A stretch of DNA of 42,923 bases from Methanothermococcus sp. SCGC AD-155-C09. Lineage in GTDB: Archaea > AGJL01 > Methanococci > Methanococcales > Methanococcaceae. Below are positions 6,801-16,249 of this stretch, piece by piece. Position 1 is the stretch's first letter. Every line of letters starts with the position of its first letter. Location of the stretch: assembly GCA_019561555.1 (NCBI GenBank), contig JAHEQB010000044.1:1-42923 (forward strand). Direction: 5' to 3'. The notes below the pieces were generated by a model. That model searched no databases. It saw only the letters and a list, made by a program, of their open reading frames with translations, and had not been told where the DNA came from. The position numbers were made by a program, and so were the translations under genes.

Positions 6801-8633
6801 ATGGATATTTTTTATTTTGTTATAATATTAATTTTAATATATTTTATAAACCCATTAAAAAACCCTGAAAAATTATTTTTAACTCCACCTATTACTATAT
6901 CCTATATTGTAATAATTTCATACATATTATCAAATTTAAATATTCCAATGTATAAAATATTTTATTTAATACCTTTATATATAATGTTTTTATATAAACT
7001 TAGATCTATTAAAATTGAAGATGTAATACCAAATCTTGATTATAAAAAATATCTATATTTAATTTTAATACTACTTTTTGCCTTATACTTGGGATACTCC
7101 ATATTTCCAGAGAACCCTGGAAATACTACAGATATACAATTCCACTCCTATAAAACAAAGGCCATGATGGAAGATAATACTATTTTTTATAAAACAGATA
7201 AAATTCCCTACTGCACTTATGTATATTATCCTGCAGGAACTCATTCTATAGTTTATTTATTATCCTCGAAGGTAAGTGATATATTAGACTCCATACAATT
7301 TTTAAAATTTTATATATTACTACTCTTTGTATTAGGATACTACCTCCTTGGGGAAGGTATTAAAAAGGGCATGGGTACTTTTACAGCGTTATTTTTACCT
7401 TTGATTAATATGCCATATCTAATATTAAGTACTTTAATCCCCAATATGTTGGGCTATTCAATGATGTTATCCTCCATGTATTTTTTACTTCAATATATTA
7501 ATAATAAGAAAAAAATATATCTATTGTTTTTTATAATCCTAACCTCCTCCATAGCCTTGATCCATACCTTTCCAATTATCATATTATCCCTATTTTTATT
7601 ATCTCTAACCATATACTACTTAATAATAAAAAAATACAAATTAATAGTTTCCTGTTGGATCTCCTTTATAATATCTATGTTATTTGCCTTCACAATGGTA
7701 TTTACAAAAATGGCTAAAACTGTAGTTAGTTATGGTGCTTCCCTAAATATCCATCCAGAGCCCATGATTAAAATATTTCATAATATATTAGCAGGATTGG
7801 GAATTATATATTTATATATATGGCCTAATATATCAAAAGATCCTATAAATAATATAAATACCTTCTTAATATCCTTAGTATTTACTTTCCTCCTTGTTCT
7901 AGGAATATATAACTTTATAAAAAATAAATTAAACAATGGAATACCCTTTATAATTCTTTTAATTTTTTTAATTTTAAATATAATAGTTCTTAAAGTCCTA
8001 TGTATTCCAATACCTCTACCCTTCTTTAACCATCAGTACGACAGTGCAAGGATGGCCCTACACCTTCAGGCAATTATGCCCCTATTCTACGGCTCAGGAT
8101 TGTACTATCTATACAGAAGGGTAGAGTCTATAAAAAGTAATATAAACATATATAATCTATTAAAACCACTCTTTATAACATCTATAATATTATTCGCCCT
8201 TTTCTCTGCACATACGAACTATGAGATACTAAAGGAGAGAGGAAAAAACATCTATGTTATGCATAACAACGATTTAAAGGTATTTGAGTGGATAAATAAT
8301 AACAACATCTCAAACCAAAGAATTCTCAACTTTGGAGAGGATGCAGGGCAGTATTTACCAATATATACTACTAATGAGCCAGTTTATACCTTCTACAGAT
8401 TTGCAAGTGGAAACTCAACATTTGGAGGGCTATCCTTTGATAATTTAACATCCTCAGTGGATAATAAAAACTATACAAAATTCATAGAGGCCTGTAGAAG
8501 GGAGAATATAACCTATATCTATCTATCAGAGAAGATGGGAAGGTATGATGGAGGGTTCTTCAACAATAGTAAATACTTTGAGATACTATATCAGGTAGGA
8601 AATGCAAAGATAGTAAAAATAAAAAGGGATTAA
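6801..8633 (+). CDS. GT-C-like polytopic membrane protein
   Basis: This 610-residue protein has about a dozen hydrophobic helices up to roughly residue 470 and a soluble extracytoplasmic C-terminal domain (about 480-610). The first large loop after helix 4 holds TTDIQFHSYKTKAM, a D...H motif like that placed in the first external loop of GT-C lipid-linked-sugar glycosyltransferases. The C-terminal domain (VFEWINNN, then TYIYLSEK) also resembles such enzymes. I cannot name a family. It follows pilin 3 by 13 bp, so it may modify or assemble the pilins. It overlaps the convergent DHH gene by 4 bp at the stop codons. Alternatives are a DUF6541-like protein of unknown function or a flippase-like component. 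Confidence 0.6.
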   Translation: MDIFYFVIILILIYFINPLKNPEKLFLTPPITISYIVIISYILSNLNIPMYKIFYLIPLYIMFLYKLRSIKIEDVIPNLDYKKYLYLILILLFALYLGYSIFPENPGNTTDIQFHSYKTKAMMEDNTIFYKTDKIPYCTYVYYPAGTHSIVYLLSSKVSDILDSIQFLKFYILLLFVLGYYLLGEGIKKGMGTFTALFLPLINMPYLILSTLIPNMLGYSMMLSSMYFLLQYINNKKKIYLLFFIILTSSIALIHTFPIIILSLFLLSLTIYYLIIKKYKLIVSCWISFIISMLFAFTMVFTKMAKTVVSYGASLNIHPEPMIKIFHNILAGLGIIYLYIWPNISKDPINNINTFLISLVFTFLLVLGIYNFIKNKLNNGIPFIILLIFLILNIIVLKVLCIPIPLPFFNHQYDSARMALHLQAIMPLFYGSGLYYLYRRVESIKSNINIYNLLKPLFITSIILFALFSAHTNYEILKERGKNIYVMHNNDLKVFEWINNNNISNQRILNFGEDAGQYLPIYTTNEPVYTFYRFASGNSTFGGLSFDNLTSSVDNKNYTKFIEACRRENITYIYLSEKMGRYDGGFFNNSKYFEILYQVGNAKIVKIKRD

Positions 8634-9649
8634 TTAGAAGAATATAACTTCTCCTTAAAAATATCATAGCAGAGATCCAAAACCTCCCTTATAACCTCAT
8701 CCTTACTTTTACCCTTATCATACTGGGCATTTAGCCCTGCAGCCTCTCTATGTCCTCCTCCCTCTCCATCTAACTTATTAGCCACTTCTTCCATTATCTC
8801 CCCCATATGTATTCTTTTAGACAAAACTTTTCTACATCTTCCACTGACTCTTATTTCCCTATTTTTTTTTCTAACGGCCACAACAAAGGATATATCTGCC
8901 CCAATGGATACTAAGGTCTTTGCACAGGATGCCTCATGGGAACTTACATGGGACAGTGCCACAATATATCCTTCAACCTCCCTTATTTCCATCCTACTGC
9001 AGGCCTTTAAGTGGGCTATCCTCTTACTTTCATCCATATCCTGAGTAAGTAAATATAGTATCCTTTGGAAATTAATATCCCTTATGAGCCAGGCTATTAT
9101 TTGAAAGGTTTCCTCCTTTGCAAGTTTTAGATGTTTTGTATCATAGAGTATTCCACATAGTAAGGCTACCCTAATGTCCTTTGGAGGGCATATGTTCATT
9201 CTTCTGAATATTTCAGAGACTATTTCACAGGTGGAGGTGGCACCTTCATCTACAATAGATAGACTACAGAGATGGGATAGATCTGTTTTTTTATGGTGAT
9301 CTACCATTACTAAGATGGAATTCTTTAACTCTTGAGTATTCACTGTTATCTGGTTCAAAGAGGAGGTATCTACAAAGAATACTACATTCAATAACTTAGG
9401 ATATTGAACAACTTCAATACTTTCCCCAAGTTCCTCAAGTATGTTTTTGGATAATTTACTTACTGAATCTGCAGATATCCTAAGATTTTTATCCTCTGAT
9501 TTATTTAAAATATTTGCAAGGTACTTTAAAGCAATTGCTGCCCCAATGGCATCAGGATCTGCGTTATGATGGCATAGGAATAATATATTTTTATTTTCCT
9601 TAAGTATTTTTTTTAAAAAATTAATATCCTTGCTATCTATTTTTATCAT
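8630..9649 (-). CDS. DHH-DHHA1 family phosphoesterase
   Basis: This is a RecJ/NrnA-type single-strand nuclease or small-oligonucleotide phosphoesterase. Counting from the chosen start (339 residues), the metal motifs are HHNADPDAIG (27-36), D94 in FVDTS, DHH (117-119) and D170 in LYDTKH, followed by the substrate-binding GGGH (297-300) of the DHHA1 domain. All catalytic residues are present. The longest frame starts at 9661, but GGTG (inside that extension) lies 6 bp before the ATG at 9649, which I prefer. It has no operon partner: it converges on the GT-C-like gene and its upstream side is repeat DNA. Substrate (DNA, nanoRNA or cyclic dinucleotide) cannot be told from sequence. Confidence 0.88.
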   Translation of the reverse strand: MIKIDSKDINFLKKILKENKNILFLCHHNADPDAIGAAIALKYLANILNKSEDKNLRISADSVSKLSKNILEELGESIEVVQYPKLLNVVFFVDTSSLNQITVNTQELKNSILVMVDHHKKTDLSHLCSLSIVDEGATSTCEIVSEIFRRMNICPPKDIRVALLCGILYDTKHLKLAKEETFQIIAWLIRDINFQRILYLLTQDMDESKRIAHLKACSRMEIREVEGYIVALSHVSSHEASCAKTLVSIGADISFVVAVRKKNREIRVSGRCRKVLSKRIHMGEIMEEVANKLDGEGGGHREAAGLNAQYDKGKSKDEVIREVLDLCYDIFKEKLYSSN

Positions 9650-9661
9650 AATTAACACCAT

Positions 9662-10320
9662 TAACTTTACATTATACTTTTAAAAATTATTTATAATAAA
9701 TATAAAATTTAAAATCCCATTAAGAATAAAAAAATATGTTTTTAAAATTATTAAAATAATTAAAAAGATAAGGTAAAAAAATAGTAATTAAAATAAAAAG
9801 ATTAATTGAGATTTTAAAATACCTAAGAAAAGGAATAAAAACATAAAAATTAAAAATTCTATCGTTATTTTCCCTTAAGATCCTGAATAATAAAGGAAAG
9901 AATACTAATTTACAAACCCATTATAAAATTATACTAATCTAAAATAGAATTATAATTATTTATATTTTAATATTTTATTATGGTTATTTATTTTTAATTT
10001 TAAAATAATATGTTTAAAATATTATGTATTTAACTATAAAAATAAAAAATATTATAATAAATTAAATAAATTAATTTAATTTTAAAACATCTAAAAAAAA
10101 TAAAAACATAATAAGTAAAAATCCCCTTATTATCCTTTAATACTCCTAAGAACTAAGGGAAAGGATATTTTCTTAATAGCACTGACATTATAAACCTTAG
10201 TTTAAGTAAGGTAGAGATATATTTTTACAGAAATAATGCTCTTTATTATATCATCTTTTTATTATAAGATATTTTTAATTGTAAGTTTAAGAAATTCTGC
10301 ACTTAAATATATATTTTTTT
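9662..10320. mobile_element. Two degenerate MITE-family copies upstream of cdhD
   Basis: Two core copies in C-tract orientation lie at about 9820-9960 and 10080-10225. Each opens with TTTTAAAA(T/C)A(C/T)CTA(A) and then an A-rich arm; the second has AAAAATCCCC and ACTCCTAAG. Right-end motifs follow at 10011-10038 (TGTTTAAAATATTATG, then AACTATA) and, weakly, at 10281-10311. Left ends are not recognisable. I see no gene anywhere in 9662-10649. Confidence 0.55.
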
Positions 10321-10550
10321 ATATTATTTTTATTTTTATTTATTTTAAATTTTTATCTATTTTTATTGCTAATTTTTTATTATGTTATAAATCAAAATTA
10401 AGGTTATATATTTAACTATACACAAGGCATTTTATTCAATTACTGCCTAAATATTGAGTTTTTCATTAACAACAATTAAAAATAGTTTTAATAATATAAA
10501 AAATAATTTTAATTCCCTAAATTCAATTTTAAAAGTAAAGTAATGTTATT

Positions 10551-10600
10551 CAAAAACTTTATATAATATTATCAACAAGGATTTATAATGATTTATAATG
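10551..10600 (+). promoter_or_regulatory. Probable cdhD promoter and tandem 10-bp leader repeat
   Basis: CAAAAACTTTATATAA (about 10551-10566) is a good BRE/TATA. The transcript start would fall near 10590, giving a leader of roughly 60 nt. ATTTATAATG is repeated head to tail at 10581-10590 and 10591-10600, right over the expected start site, so it may matter for start-site choice or regulator binding. Confidence 0.4.
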
Positions 10601-10649
10601 ATAATTTTTTTATGATATTTTATAATTATATTTATTTTTTGGTGATTAT

Positions 10650-11843
10650 ATGATGGATTTTAAGGAATTAATTAAGTTGGTGGAAAAAACAGGACGTGTT
10701 AAAATAGATGATATAAAAATAACTGCCGATGAGATAGCAATAAACATACCTACTGCTCCCCCCCTAAAAATACCCCAAACCCCTGCAATGAAAAGGGGCC
10801 TTATGAGATCCAAGCCTCCTGAGGAATTGAAAATAGAAATTCCAGAGGTTGATTGGGAGGTTCCAATAAATAAATATAATGGATACATAAGAGAGGTACA
10901 ACTTGGAAGGCCAAAATCAGAGGGAGGACGGGGAAAGGTAATAAAAATTGGAGGCCAAAGGGCACTATATAGATTTGAGGATGTTCAGCCAAATGCCCCT
11001 GTGGTAACCTTTGATATTTTTGACATGCCTATGCCAGGATTACCTAAGAATATTAGGCAGTACTTTGAGGATGTAATGGAGGATCCTGTTGAATGGGCTA
11101 AAAAGTGTGTAAAGGAATTTAATGCTGACATGGTGACTATACACCATATCTCAACAGATCCAAAGATTAAGGACACTCCAGCAAGGGAATCTGCCAAGTT
11201 AATGGAGGATCTACTTCAGGCTGTGGATGTGCCCTTTGTTATTGGTGGTAGTGGAGACCCTAAAAAGGATCCCCTTGTACTTGAGGCCTGTGCTCAGGTT
11301 GCAGAGGGAGAGAGATGTCTATTGGCCTCTGCAAACCTTGATTTGGATTATAAGAAAGTAGCAGATGCTGCCATTAAGTACGATCACAATGTACTATCCT
11401 GGACAATTATGGATCCTAACATGGCCAAGGATTTAAATAAGAGGTTAATATCCCATGGCCTTGATGGAAATAGAATAGTAATGGATCCTACAACATGCTC
11501 CTTAGGGTACGGTATAGAGTTTTCCATAAATGCCATGACAAGGCTAAGGTTGGCAGGTTTAAAGGGAGATGAAATGGTAAATATGCCCATGTCCTCAGGA
11601 ACAACAAATGCCATTGGTGCAAGGGAGGCCTGGATGGTTAATCCAGAGTGGGGAGATAGAACCTATAGGCTCCCATTATGGGAAATTACAACTGGTTTAA
11701 CTATGTTATTAAGTGGCGTAGATATATTTATGATGCTTCATCCCCTCTCCATATCCATAGTAAAGGAATTTGGTAAATTATTGACAAGTAAACCCAAGTA
11801 TATGGAAACAAACACGGACAACTATCAATGGATAAGGGCCTAA
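10650..11843 (+). CDS. cdhD: Acetyl-CoA decarbonylase/synthase delta subunit (CdhD)
   Basis: CdhD is the small subunit of the corrinoid iron-sulfur protein of the CO dehydrogenase/acetyl-CoA synthase complex. With CdhE it carries the methyl group between tetrahydrosarcinapterin and the acetyl-CoA synthase centre, in the Wood-Ljungdahl route of autotrophic carbon fixation. The 397-residue TIM barrel shows family blocks such as PNAPVVTFDIFDMPMPGLPK, EDPVEWAKKCV, FVIGGSGDPKKDP and NMPMSSGTTNAIGAREAWM. GGTGAT precedes two consecutive ATGs; the second (10653) has the better spacing. It is followed by 1 kb without genes before cdhE. The catalytic subunits (CdhA, B, C) are not in this window. Confidence 0.96.
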   Translation: MMDFKELIKLVEKTGRVKIDDIKITADEIAINIPTAPPLKIPQTPAMKRGLMRSKPPEELKIEIPEVDWEVPINKYNGYIREVQLGRPKSEGGRGKVIKIGGQRALYRFEDVQPNAPVVTFDIFDMPMPGLPKNIRQYFEDVMEDPVEWAKKCVKEFNADMVTIHHISTDPKIKDTPARESAKLMEDLLQAVDVPFVIGGSGDPKKDPLVLEACAQVAEGERCLLASANLDLDYKKVADAAIKYDHNVLSWTIMDPNMAKDLNKRLISHGLDGNRIVMDPTTCSLGYGIEFSINAMTRLRLAGLKGDEMVNMPMSSGTTNAIGAREAWMVNPEWGDRTYRLPLWEITTGLTMLLSGVDIFMMLHPLSISIVKEFGKLLTSKPKYMETNTDNYQWIRA

Positions 11844-12849
11844 TAAGTTAAAATAAAATTTAAAAATTAAAGGATAATTGGATTTTTTGTTTTTATTTAT
11901 GATATTATATTTAATCTCAAAAATAACATATTAAATCTAATAAAAAATAAAAAAAATAATAATTAAAAAAAATAAAATTAAAAAATAAAAGATTTTAAAA
12001 TATCAAGGAAAATAAAAACACAAAAAGGTAAAAATCATAAAAAAATTAAAAATAAAATTAAAATAGAATTTTATAATTAAATAAATAATAATTTAAAGAT
12101 TTTAAAATATTTAAAAGGAAAATAAAATATAAAAAAATAAAATCCTAAGAATTATCCCCCTTATACTACAAAACACAAAAAAACACAAAAAAGAATCTTT
12201 ATAATTAAATTAGAGTGATAAAAACTTAAAGTATTTCTCTTATTAAAAAATAAAAATAAATAAAAAAAATTAAAAAATAATTTAAAAAATTAAAAATTAA
12301 AATAAATAAAATAACCTAAAAAAATAATAGAATTAATCTAAATCTTAAGATATAAGGAAAAAAATAAAAAAATACTTAAAGATATAGGAGAAAAAAAAAC
12401 TTGGAAAGTAGAAATCCCATATTAATCCTCCCCTTATTCCCATATACTCCTAAGCACTGGAAGTACAGAGGAAATCCTTAATTATTGGGTTATTACATTT
12501 ATAATAAGTTTAAAGCACCATATTCATTACTATTAATTAGATTAAGGAATTATATAAACTTAAAATAAAAATAAAAGATTTTAAAATATTCAAAAGGAAA
12601 ATAGAAATAATGAAAAGTAAAAATCTTAGAATTATCCTCCTCAGACACTCCTAAGCACTGGAAGAGCAAATAAAACCCTTTAAAAGAACTATTATACTAT
12701 TAAATCTATTAAATTAACCAAGATGAACTTAAGTATTATTTATCTCACTTTATTATTTATCCTTTATTTTTTATAATCTATGGAAGTACAATTGAGGTTT
12801 AACTATAATTATCTTTGTTTATATTATTTACCTTTATCATGGTGATAAG
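11844..12849. mobile_element. MITE-family repeat block between cdhD and cdhE
   Basis: This 1-kb gap holds no gene. It is built of A-rich arms and cores of the dispersed family, all in the C-tract orientation. The clearest core is 12395-12500 (AAAGTAGAAATCCCAT, CCCATATACTCCTAAGCACT, GTACAGAGGAAATCC), ending in a right terminal motif at about 12501-12533. A second core is at 12570-12690 (ACTCCTAAGCACTGGAAG). Decayed cores are near 11992-12050 and 12105-12200. A short end-like motif (GAGGTTTAACTATAATT) lies at 12793-12809, about 45 bp before cdhE, where its promoter should be. Confidence 0.6.
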
Positions 12850-14316
12850 ATGGCAAAAATAAGTGCTATGGATATTTATAAACTTCTGCCAAAAACCAAC
12901 TGTAAAAAATGTGGAGAATCCTCCTGTATGGCCTTTGCCACAAAACTTCAAAATAAAAAGGCCACTGTTGAGGAATGCCCTATTTTAAAGGCCCCAAAAT
13001 TTGAAGAAAATAGAAAAAAACTTGTTGAACTTCTCTCCCCCCCTGTAAAGGAAGTATGGTTTGGATATCCTGATAAAAAAGCCATCTTAGGGGGAGAGGA
13101 GGTAATGTATAGATATGAACTTACCTTCTTTAACCCCACAGCCATAGGTATAGATATTTCTGACAATCTACCTGAGGAGGATATAAAGAATAGGGCAAAG
13201 TTTGTTGAGGATTTTGTATTTGAAAGAACTGGGGAAAAGTTAAAGTTAGATTTTATAGCCCTAAGAAATGCCTCAGGAGATCCTGAGAAATTTAAAAAGG
13301 CAGTGGATATTATCCAAAAAAATACCAAAATGCCCATTGCATTATGTTCCTTGAATGTGGAGAGTATAGAGAGGGCATTGGATACCATAAAGTCCAAACC
13401 TATGATATATGCAGCAACGGAGGATAATTTCTCTAAGATGCTCAATATGTTAATATCCAAAAAAAATAATAAAAGGGAATTTGCACTAATATTATCCTCA
13501 AATAATATTAAAACATTAAAGGGTATGGTAAAGGCATCCTTAGAACAGGGTATTGAAGATTTAATCTTGGATCCCTATACAAAACCTGAAAATATATCTG
13601 ATACCCTTGATAAGTTTGTAATGATTAGAAGAAGTGCAATAGAAAAGGGAGATAAACTCTTAGGATATCCAATACTGGGCCTTCCAATAAACACCTATAT
13701 GTATGTATTAAATGGCAACAATCCAATAAAACAATTTATTGAGGAATTGGATAAGGCGGCAGGAATGATGGAGGCAAGAACTGCAAATGCAATGTTGAAT
13801 AGGTATGTAGATGCAATAATCCTTCACGGCACTGAGGCATGGGAGTTAATGCCCATACTAACCCTTAGGCAGGCAATATACACTGATCCAAGGAAACCCC
13901 AAACTGTTGAACCTGGACTATACCCAATTGGAAACCCAGATGAAAATAGTCCTGTAATTATGACAACAAACTTCTCCCTAACATTCTATACAGTAACAGG
14001 AGATTTTGAAAAGGATGGAGTCACATGTTGGCTCCTATCCATGGATACTGAGGGAAAGGCCGTGGATGTTGCAGTGGCAGGAGGGCAGTACTGTGGAGAT
14101 AATGCCAAAAATCTATTGGAGGAGACAGGAGTTAGGGATAAGGTAAATCATAGGATTATAATACTTCCAGGATTGGCTGCCCCTGCAAGGGGGGATATTG
14201 AGGAAAAAACAGGTTGGACCTGTGTAGTTGGGACAAGGGATTCCTCTCAGGTAGGGGAATTTCTAAGGAAAAACTGGGATAGAATACTATCAGAATGGAA
14301 GAATAATAATAATTAA
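12850..14316 (+). CDS. cdhE: Acetyl-CoA decarbonylase/synthase gamma subunit (CdhE)
   Basis: CdhE is the large corrinoid iron-sulfur protein subunit, binding the B12 cofactor and a low-potential 4Fe-4S cluster that keeps cobalt reduced. The cluster ligands are C18, C21, C26 and C43 (CKKCGESSC, then EEC). A TIM barrel takes the middle, and the C-terminal corrinoid-binding domain begins around residue 320 and includes DGVTCWLLSMDTEG and GLAAPARGDIEEKTGW. The length (488) is normal. GGTGAT is 4 bp before the ATG. In many methanogens cdhD and cdhE are neighbours in one operon; here they are on the same strand but 1 kb apart, so cdhE probably needs its own promoter. Confidence 0.96.
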   Translation: MAKISAMDIYKLLPKTNCKKCGESSCMAFATKLQNKKATVEECPILKAPKFEENRKKLVELLSPPVKEVWFGYPDKKAILGGEEVMYRYELTFFNPTAIGIDISDNLPEEDIKNRAKFVEDFVFERTGEKLKLDFIALRNASGDPEKFKKAVDIIQKNTKMPIALCSLNVESIERALDTIKSKPMIYAATEDNFSKMLNMLISKKNNKREFALILSSNNIKTLKGMVKASLEQGIEDLILDPYTKPENISDTLDKFVMIRRSAIEKGDKLLGYPILGLPINTYMYVLNGNNPIKQFIEELDKAAGMMEARTANAMLNRYVDAIILHGTEAWELMPILTLRQAIYTDPRKPQTVEPGLYPIGNPDENSPVIMTTNFSLTFYTVTGDFEKDGVTCWLLSMDTEGKAVDVAVAGGQYCGDNAKNLLEETGVRDKVNHRIIILPGLAAPARGDIEEKTGWTCVVGTRDSSQVGEFLRKNWDRILSEWKNNNN

Positions 14317-14380
14317 AATAATTAAAATAATAAAATGACTTATTTAAATATTTTTTTATATAAATCTAAAAATTATAGAA

Positions 14381-14392
14381 AAGTATATATAT
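14381..14392 (+). promoter_or_regulatory. Probable TATA box of tRNA-Gln
   Basis: GAAAAGTATATATATT ends about 40 bp before the mature tRNA 5' end, which is normal BRE/TATA placement for an archaeal tRNA gene with a short leader. Confidence 0.45.
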
Positions 14393-14433
14393 TACAATAG
14401 CATTATTAGATTTTGCTCAAATTGGGTTAAATT

Positions 14434-14506
14434 AGCCCGGTGGTGTAGTGGCCAAGCATCCTAGGCTTTGGACCTGGGGACTGCGGTTCGAATCCGCACC
14501 GGGCTA
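14434..14506 (+). tRNA. tRNA-Gln (anticodon TTG)
   Basis: The 7-bp acceptor AGCCCGG pairs with CCGGGCT, with A73 at 14506. The anticodon stem CTAGG/CCTGG closes the loop CTTTGGA, giving TTG at 14468-14470. The T arm GCGGTTCGAATCCGC is intact. CCA is not encoded. There is no intron. In methanogens this tRNA is charged with Glu and amidated by GatDE. It is followed 73 bp later by the DUF166 gene; a frame that seems to begin inside the tRNA is not the real start of that gene. Confidence 0.97.
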
Positions 14507-14578
14507 CTTTTATTTTATTCAATTACATTCATATATTTAAATATATATAGATACACCATATCATACAGGTGCCATTAT

Positions 14579-15265
14579 ATGGAATTAAATAATAACCTAT
14601 CCATTGCCATCCTTTCAGATGGAAAATATGGACATAGGGCTAAAAACACCATTAAAAAGAAATTTAATTGTGAATTATTTAAAATAGAATATAGTGGCGA
14701 TTTTGAAAATATTAAAATAAATGAGGATCTATTGAATAAAATAATAAATTTTCATATTATAATTACCTACATAAAGGATCCTGATTTAACATATACATTC
14801 ATTGAAAAAATAAATGAAATTAATAGAAATTTAAATAAAAATATCTTTATAATAGTAGGAGCATGGAAAGGAGAGGGATTTAAAAGGCAGATAGAATCAT
14901 TTAAAAATGTATTTTGCCCAGATTTTATGTGTAATCTAAAGGAGTGCCACCTTAAGGATAAATTAAAAGATTATCCTCAATTAAAAGAATTTTTAAAATA
15001 CTTTGGAAGGCCCATTGTTAATATTTATCTTAATAATAATATTATTGAAAGTATTGATATACTTAGAGAATCCCCCTGTGGTATCTGTTCTAAGGCATTA
15101 CCTGAGTTTATTGGAAAAACCATGGAAGAAAAAACTTTAAAAAATATTGGATTGCGGGTTCAACACTTCTGTAATGCCAGTAAATTGAGGATCTTTGTTG
15201 AAAAGGAATGTAAAAAAGTTAAAGCAGGAAAAATACTATTGGATGGGATAAATATTATAAAGTAG
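14579..15265 (+). CDS. DUF166 protein, putative thymidylate synthase-like
   Basis: This 228-residue protein matches the archaeal DUF166 family as I know it. A member from Methanothermobacter was once linked to thymidylate synthase activity, but the role is not settled. Six cysteines stand out: C113 and C118 (FCPDFMC), C123, C167 and C170 (SPCGIC), and C198 (QHFCNASKL), a spacing that suggests metal or Fe-S binding. The frame is open back into tRNA-Gln, but AGGTG lies 5-6 bp before the ATG at 14579, which gives the normal family N-terminus (LSIAILSDGKYGHRAKN). It stands alone, convergent with TFS. No other thymidylate synthase is seen in the window. Confidence 0.75.
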   Translation: MELNNNLSIAILSDGKYGHRAKNTIKKKFNCELFKIEYSGDFENIKINEDLLNKIINFHIIITYIKDPDLTYTFIEKINEINRNLNKNIFIIVGAWKGEGFKRQIESFKNVFCPDFMCNLKECHLKDKLKDYPQLKEFLKYFGRPIVNIYLNNNIIESIDILRESPCGICSKALPEFIGKTMEEKTLKNIGLRVQHFCNASKLRIFVEKECKKVKAGKILLDGINIIK

Positions 15266-15285
15266 TTAAAAAATTAAAAAATAAA

Positions 15286-15603
15286 TTAATCATACTCCCT
15301 CCAAGTATATCCACATTTTTTACATTTATAGAACCTTGTTTCAGGTTCATCTGCACATCGAGTTTGCTGAAGCCACCAATAGGCCTCCATGTTTCCACAT
15401 TCTGGACACTCTATTCTTGTTGTAGGCAATGTATTTACATTTTCAATTACTACAATTTCCTCTTTTTTAGATTCTATTTTTTCCTTTAATTCAAATGTTT
15501 CATTACTTTTTCCAAGATCCTTTTCAAAGGAGCATACAGTGCATACTAATTTACCATTTTTTGGGAGCATTATATTATTACACTTTTGACAGAATTCCAC
15601 CAT
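15286..15603 (-). CDS. Transcription factor S (TFS)
   Basis: TFS is the archaeal TFIIS/RPB9-like protein that stimulates transcript cleavage by stalled RNA polymerase. The 105 residues hold an N-terminal zinc ribbon (C5, C8, C21, C24), a linker, and a C-terminal zinc ribbon (C66, C69, C94, C97). The invariant acidic pair D85-E86 sits in TRCADEPETRFYKC and reaches the polymerase active site. The frame extends to a GTG at 15612, but that GTG belongs to the ribosome binding site GGTGA, so I start at the ATG at 15603. It is directly downstream of the Nudix gene (about 14 bp) and is certainly in one operon with it, an arrangement also known in M. jannaschii. Confidence 0.95.
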   Translation of the reverse strand: MVEFCQKCNNIMLPKNGKLVCTVCSFEKDLGKSNETFELKEKIESKKEEIVVIENVNTLPTTRIECPECGNMEAYWWLQQTRCADEPETRFYKCKKCGYTWREYD

Positions 15604-15617
15604 AAATTTCACCTTTT

Positions 15618-16046
15618 TTAATATTGTCCTAACTTGAATTTTAAATAATCCTTAAAAATAGATTTATGATCAAAGGCTAAATTCATATTCTTTATATCCC
15701 CTATACTGAAAAATTTAGCCTCCTTGGCATCATCTGAGCCCTTGGGGGAACCTTCAATGTATTTTAAAATATAAACTATGGAAACCACATGGCCCCTTGG
15801 ATCTCTATTGGGATTGGAATATACCCCTAAAAGAGATTCTATCTCAGTTTTTAATCCACTTTCTTCAAAAACTTCTCTTATTATGGCGTCCTCTGTAGAT
15901 TCTCCATAATCCACAAAACCTCCAGGAAATGCCCAAAAGTCCTTAAATGGAGGATTTTTTCTTTTTATTAATAATAACCTATTGTCAATATTTACAATCC
16001 CATCCACAGCCAAGGCTGGGGATTTATATTTTTTATTATATTCCAT
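15618..16046 (-). CDS. Nudix hydrolase, ADP-ribose pyrophosphatase-like
   Basis: This protein has 142 residues with a complete Nudix box, GFVDYGESTEDAII then REVFEESGL (about 42-64), matching Gx5Ex7REUxEExGU. The following NPNRDPRGHVVSIVYIL is typical of the methanococcal ADP-ribose pyrophosphatase studied in M. jannaschii, which splits ADP-ribose to AMP and ribose-5-phosphate. It sits immediately upstream of TFS on the same strand. The ATG start has only a weak upstream binding site. The exact substrate is by analogy. Confidence 0.9.
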   Translation of the reverse strand: MEYNKKYKSPALAVDGIVNIDNRLLLIKRKNPPFKDFWAFPGGFVDYGESTEDAIIREVFEESGLKTEIESLLGVYSNPNRDPRGHVVSIVYILKYIEGSPKGSDDAKEAKFFSIGDIKNMNLAFDHKSIFKDYLKFKLGQY

Positions 16047-16249
16047 AGTATCCTCAAAAAAATTTATAAATCTATAAAAAAAATTTATATTTAAAAAAAT
16101 TAATATATCTATAAAAAATAAAATTTAATTTATTATAGGATTTTAAATATTTTAAATAAGTGGATTTTAATGCTATATATAATTTACTATAAAAAATTAA
16201 AAGTATTTTAAATATTTATTAATAATTTAAAAAAATAAATTTTAATATA

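Noticed and set aside
9820-12690. Recurring intergenic blocks as a CRISPR array or leader remnants
   Set aside because: The repeats are 100-340 bp, scattered over 40 kb in both orientations, with no short regularly spaced direct repeats and no cas genes.
14468-14578. N-terminal extension of the DUF166 protein
   Set aside because: It starts inside the tRNA-Gln anticodon. The ATG at 14579 has the ribosome binding site and the family N-terminus.
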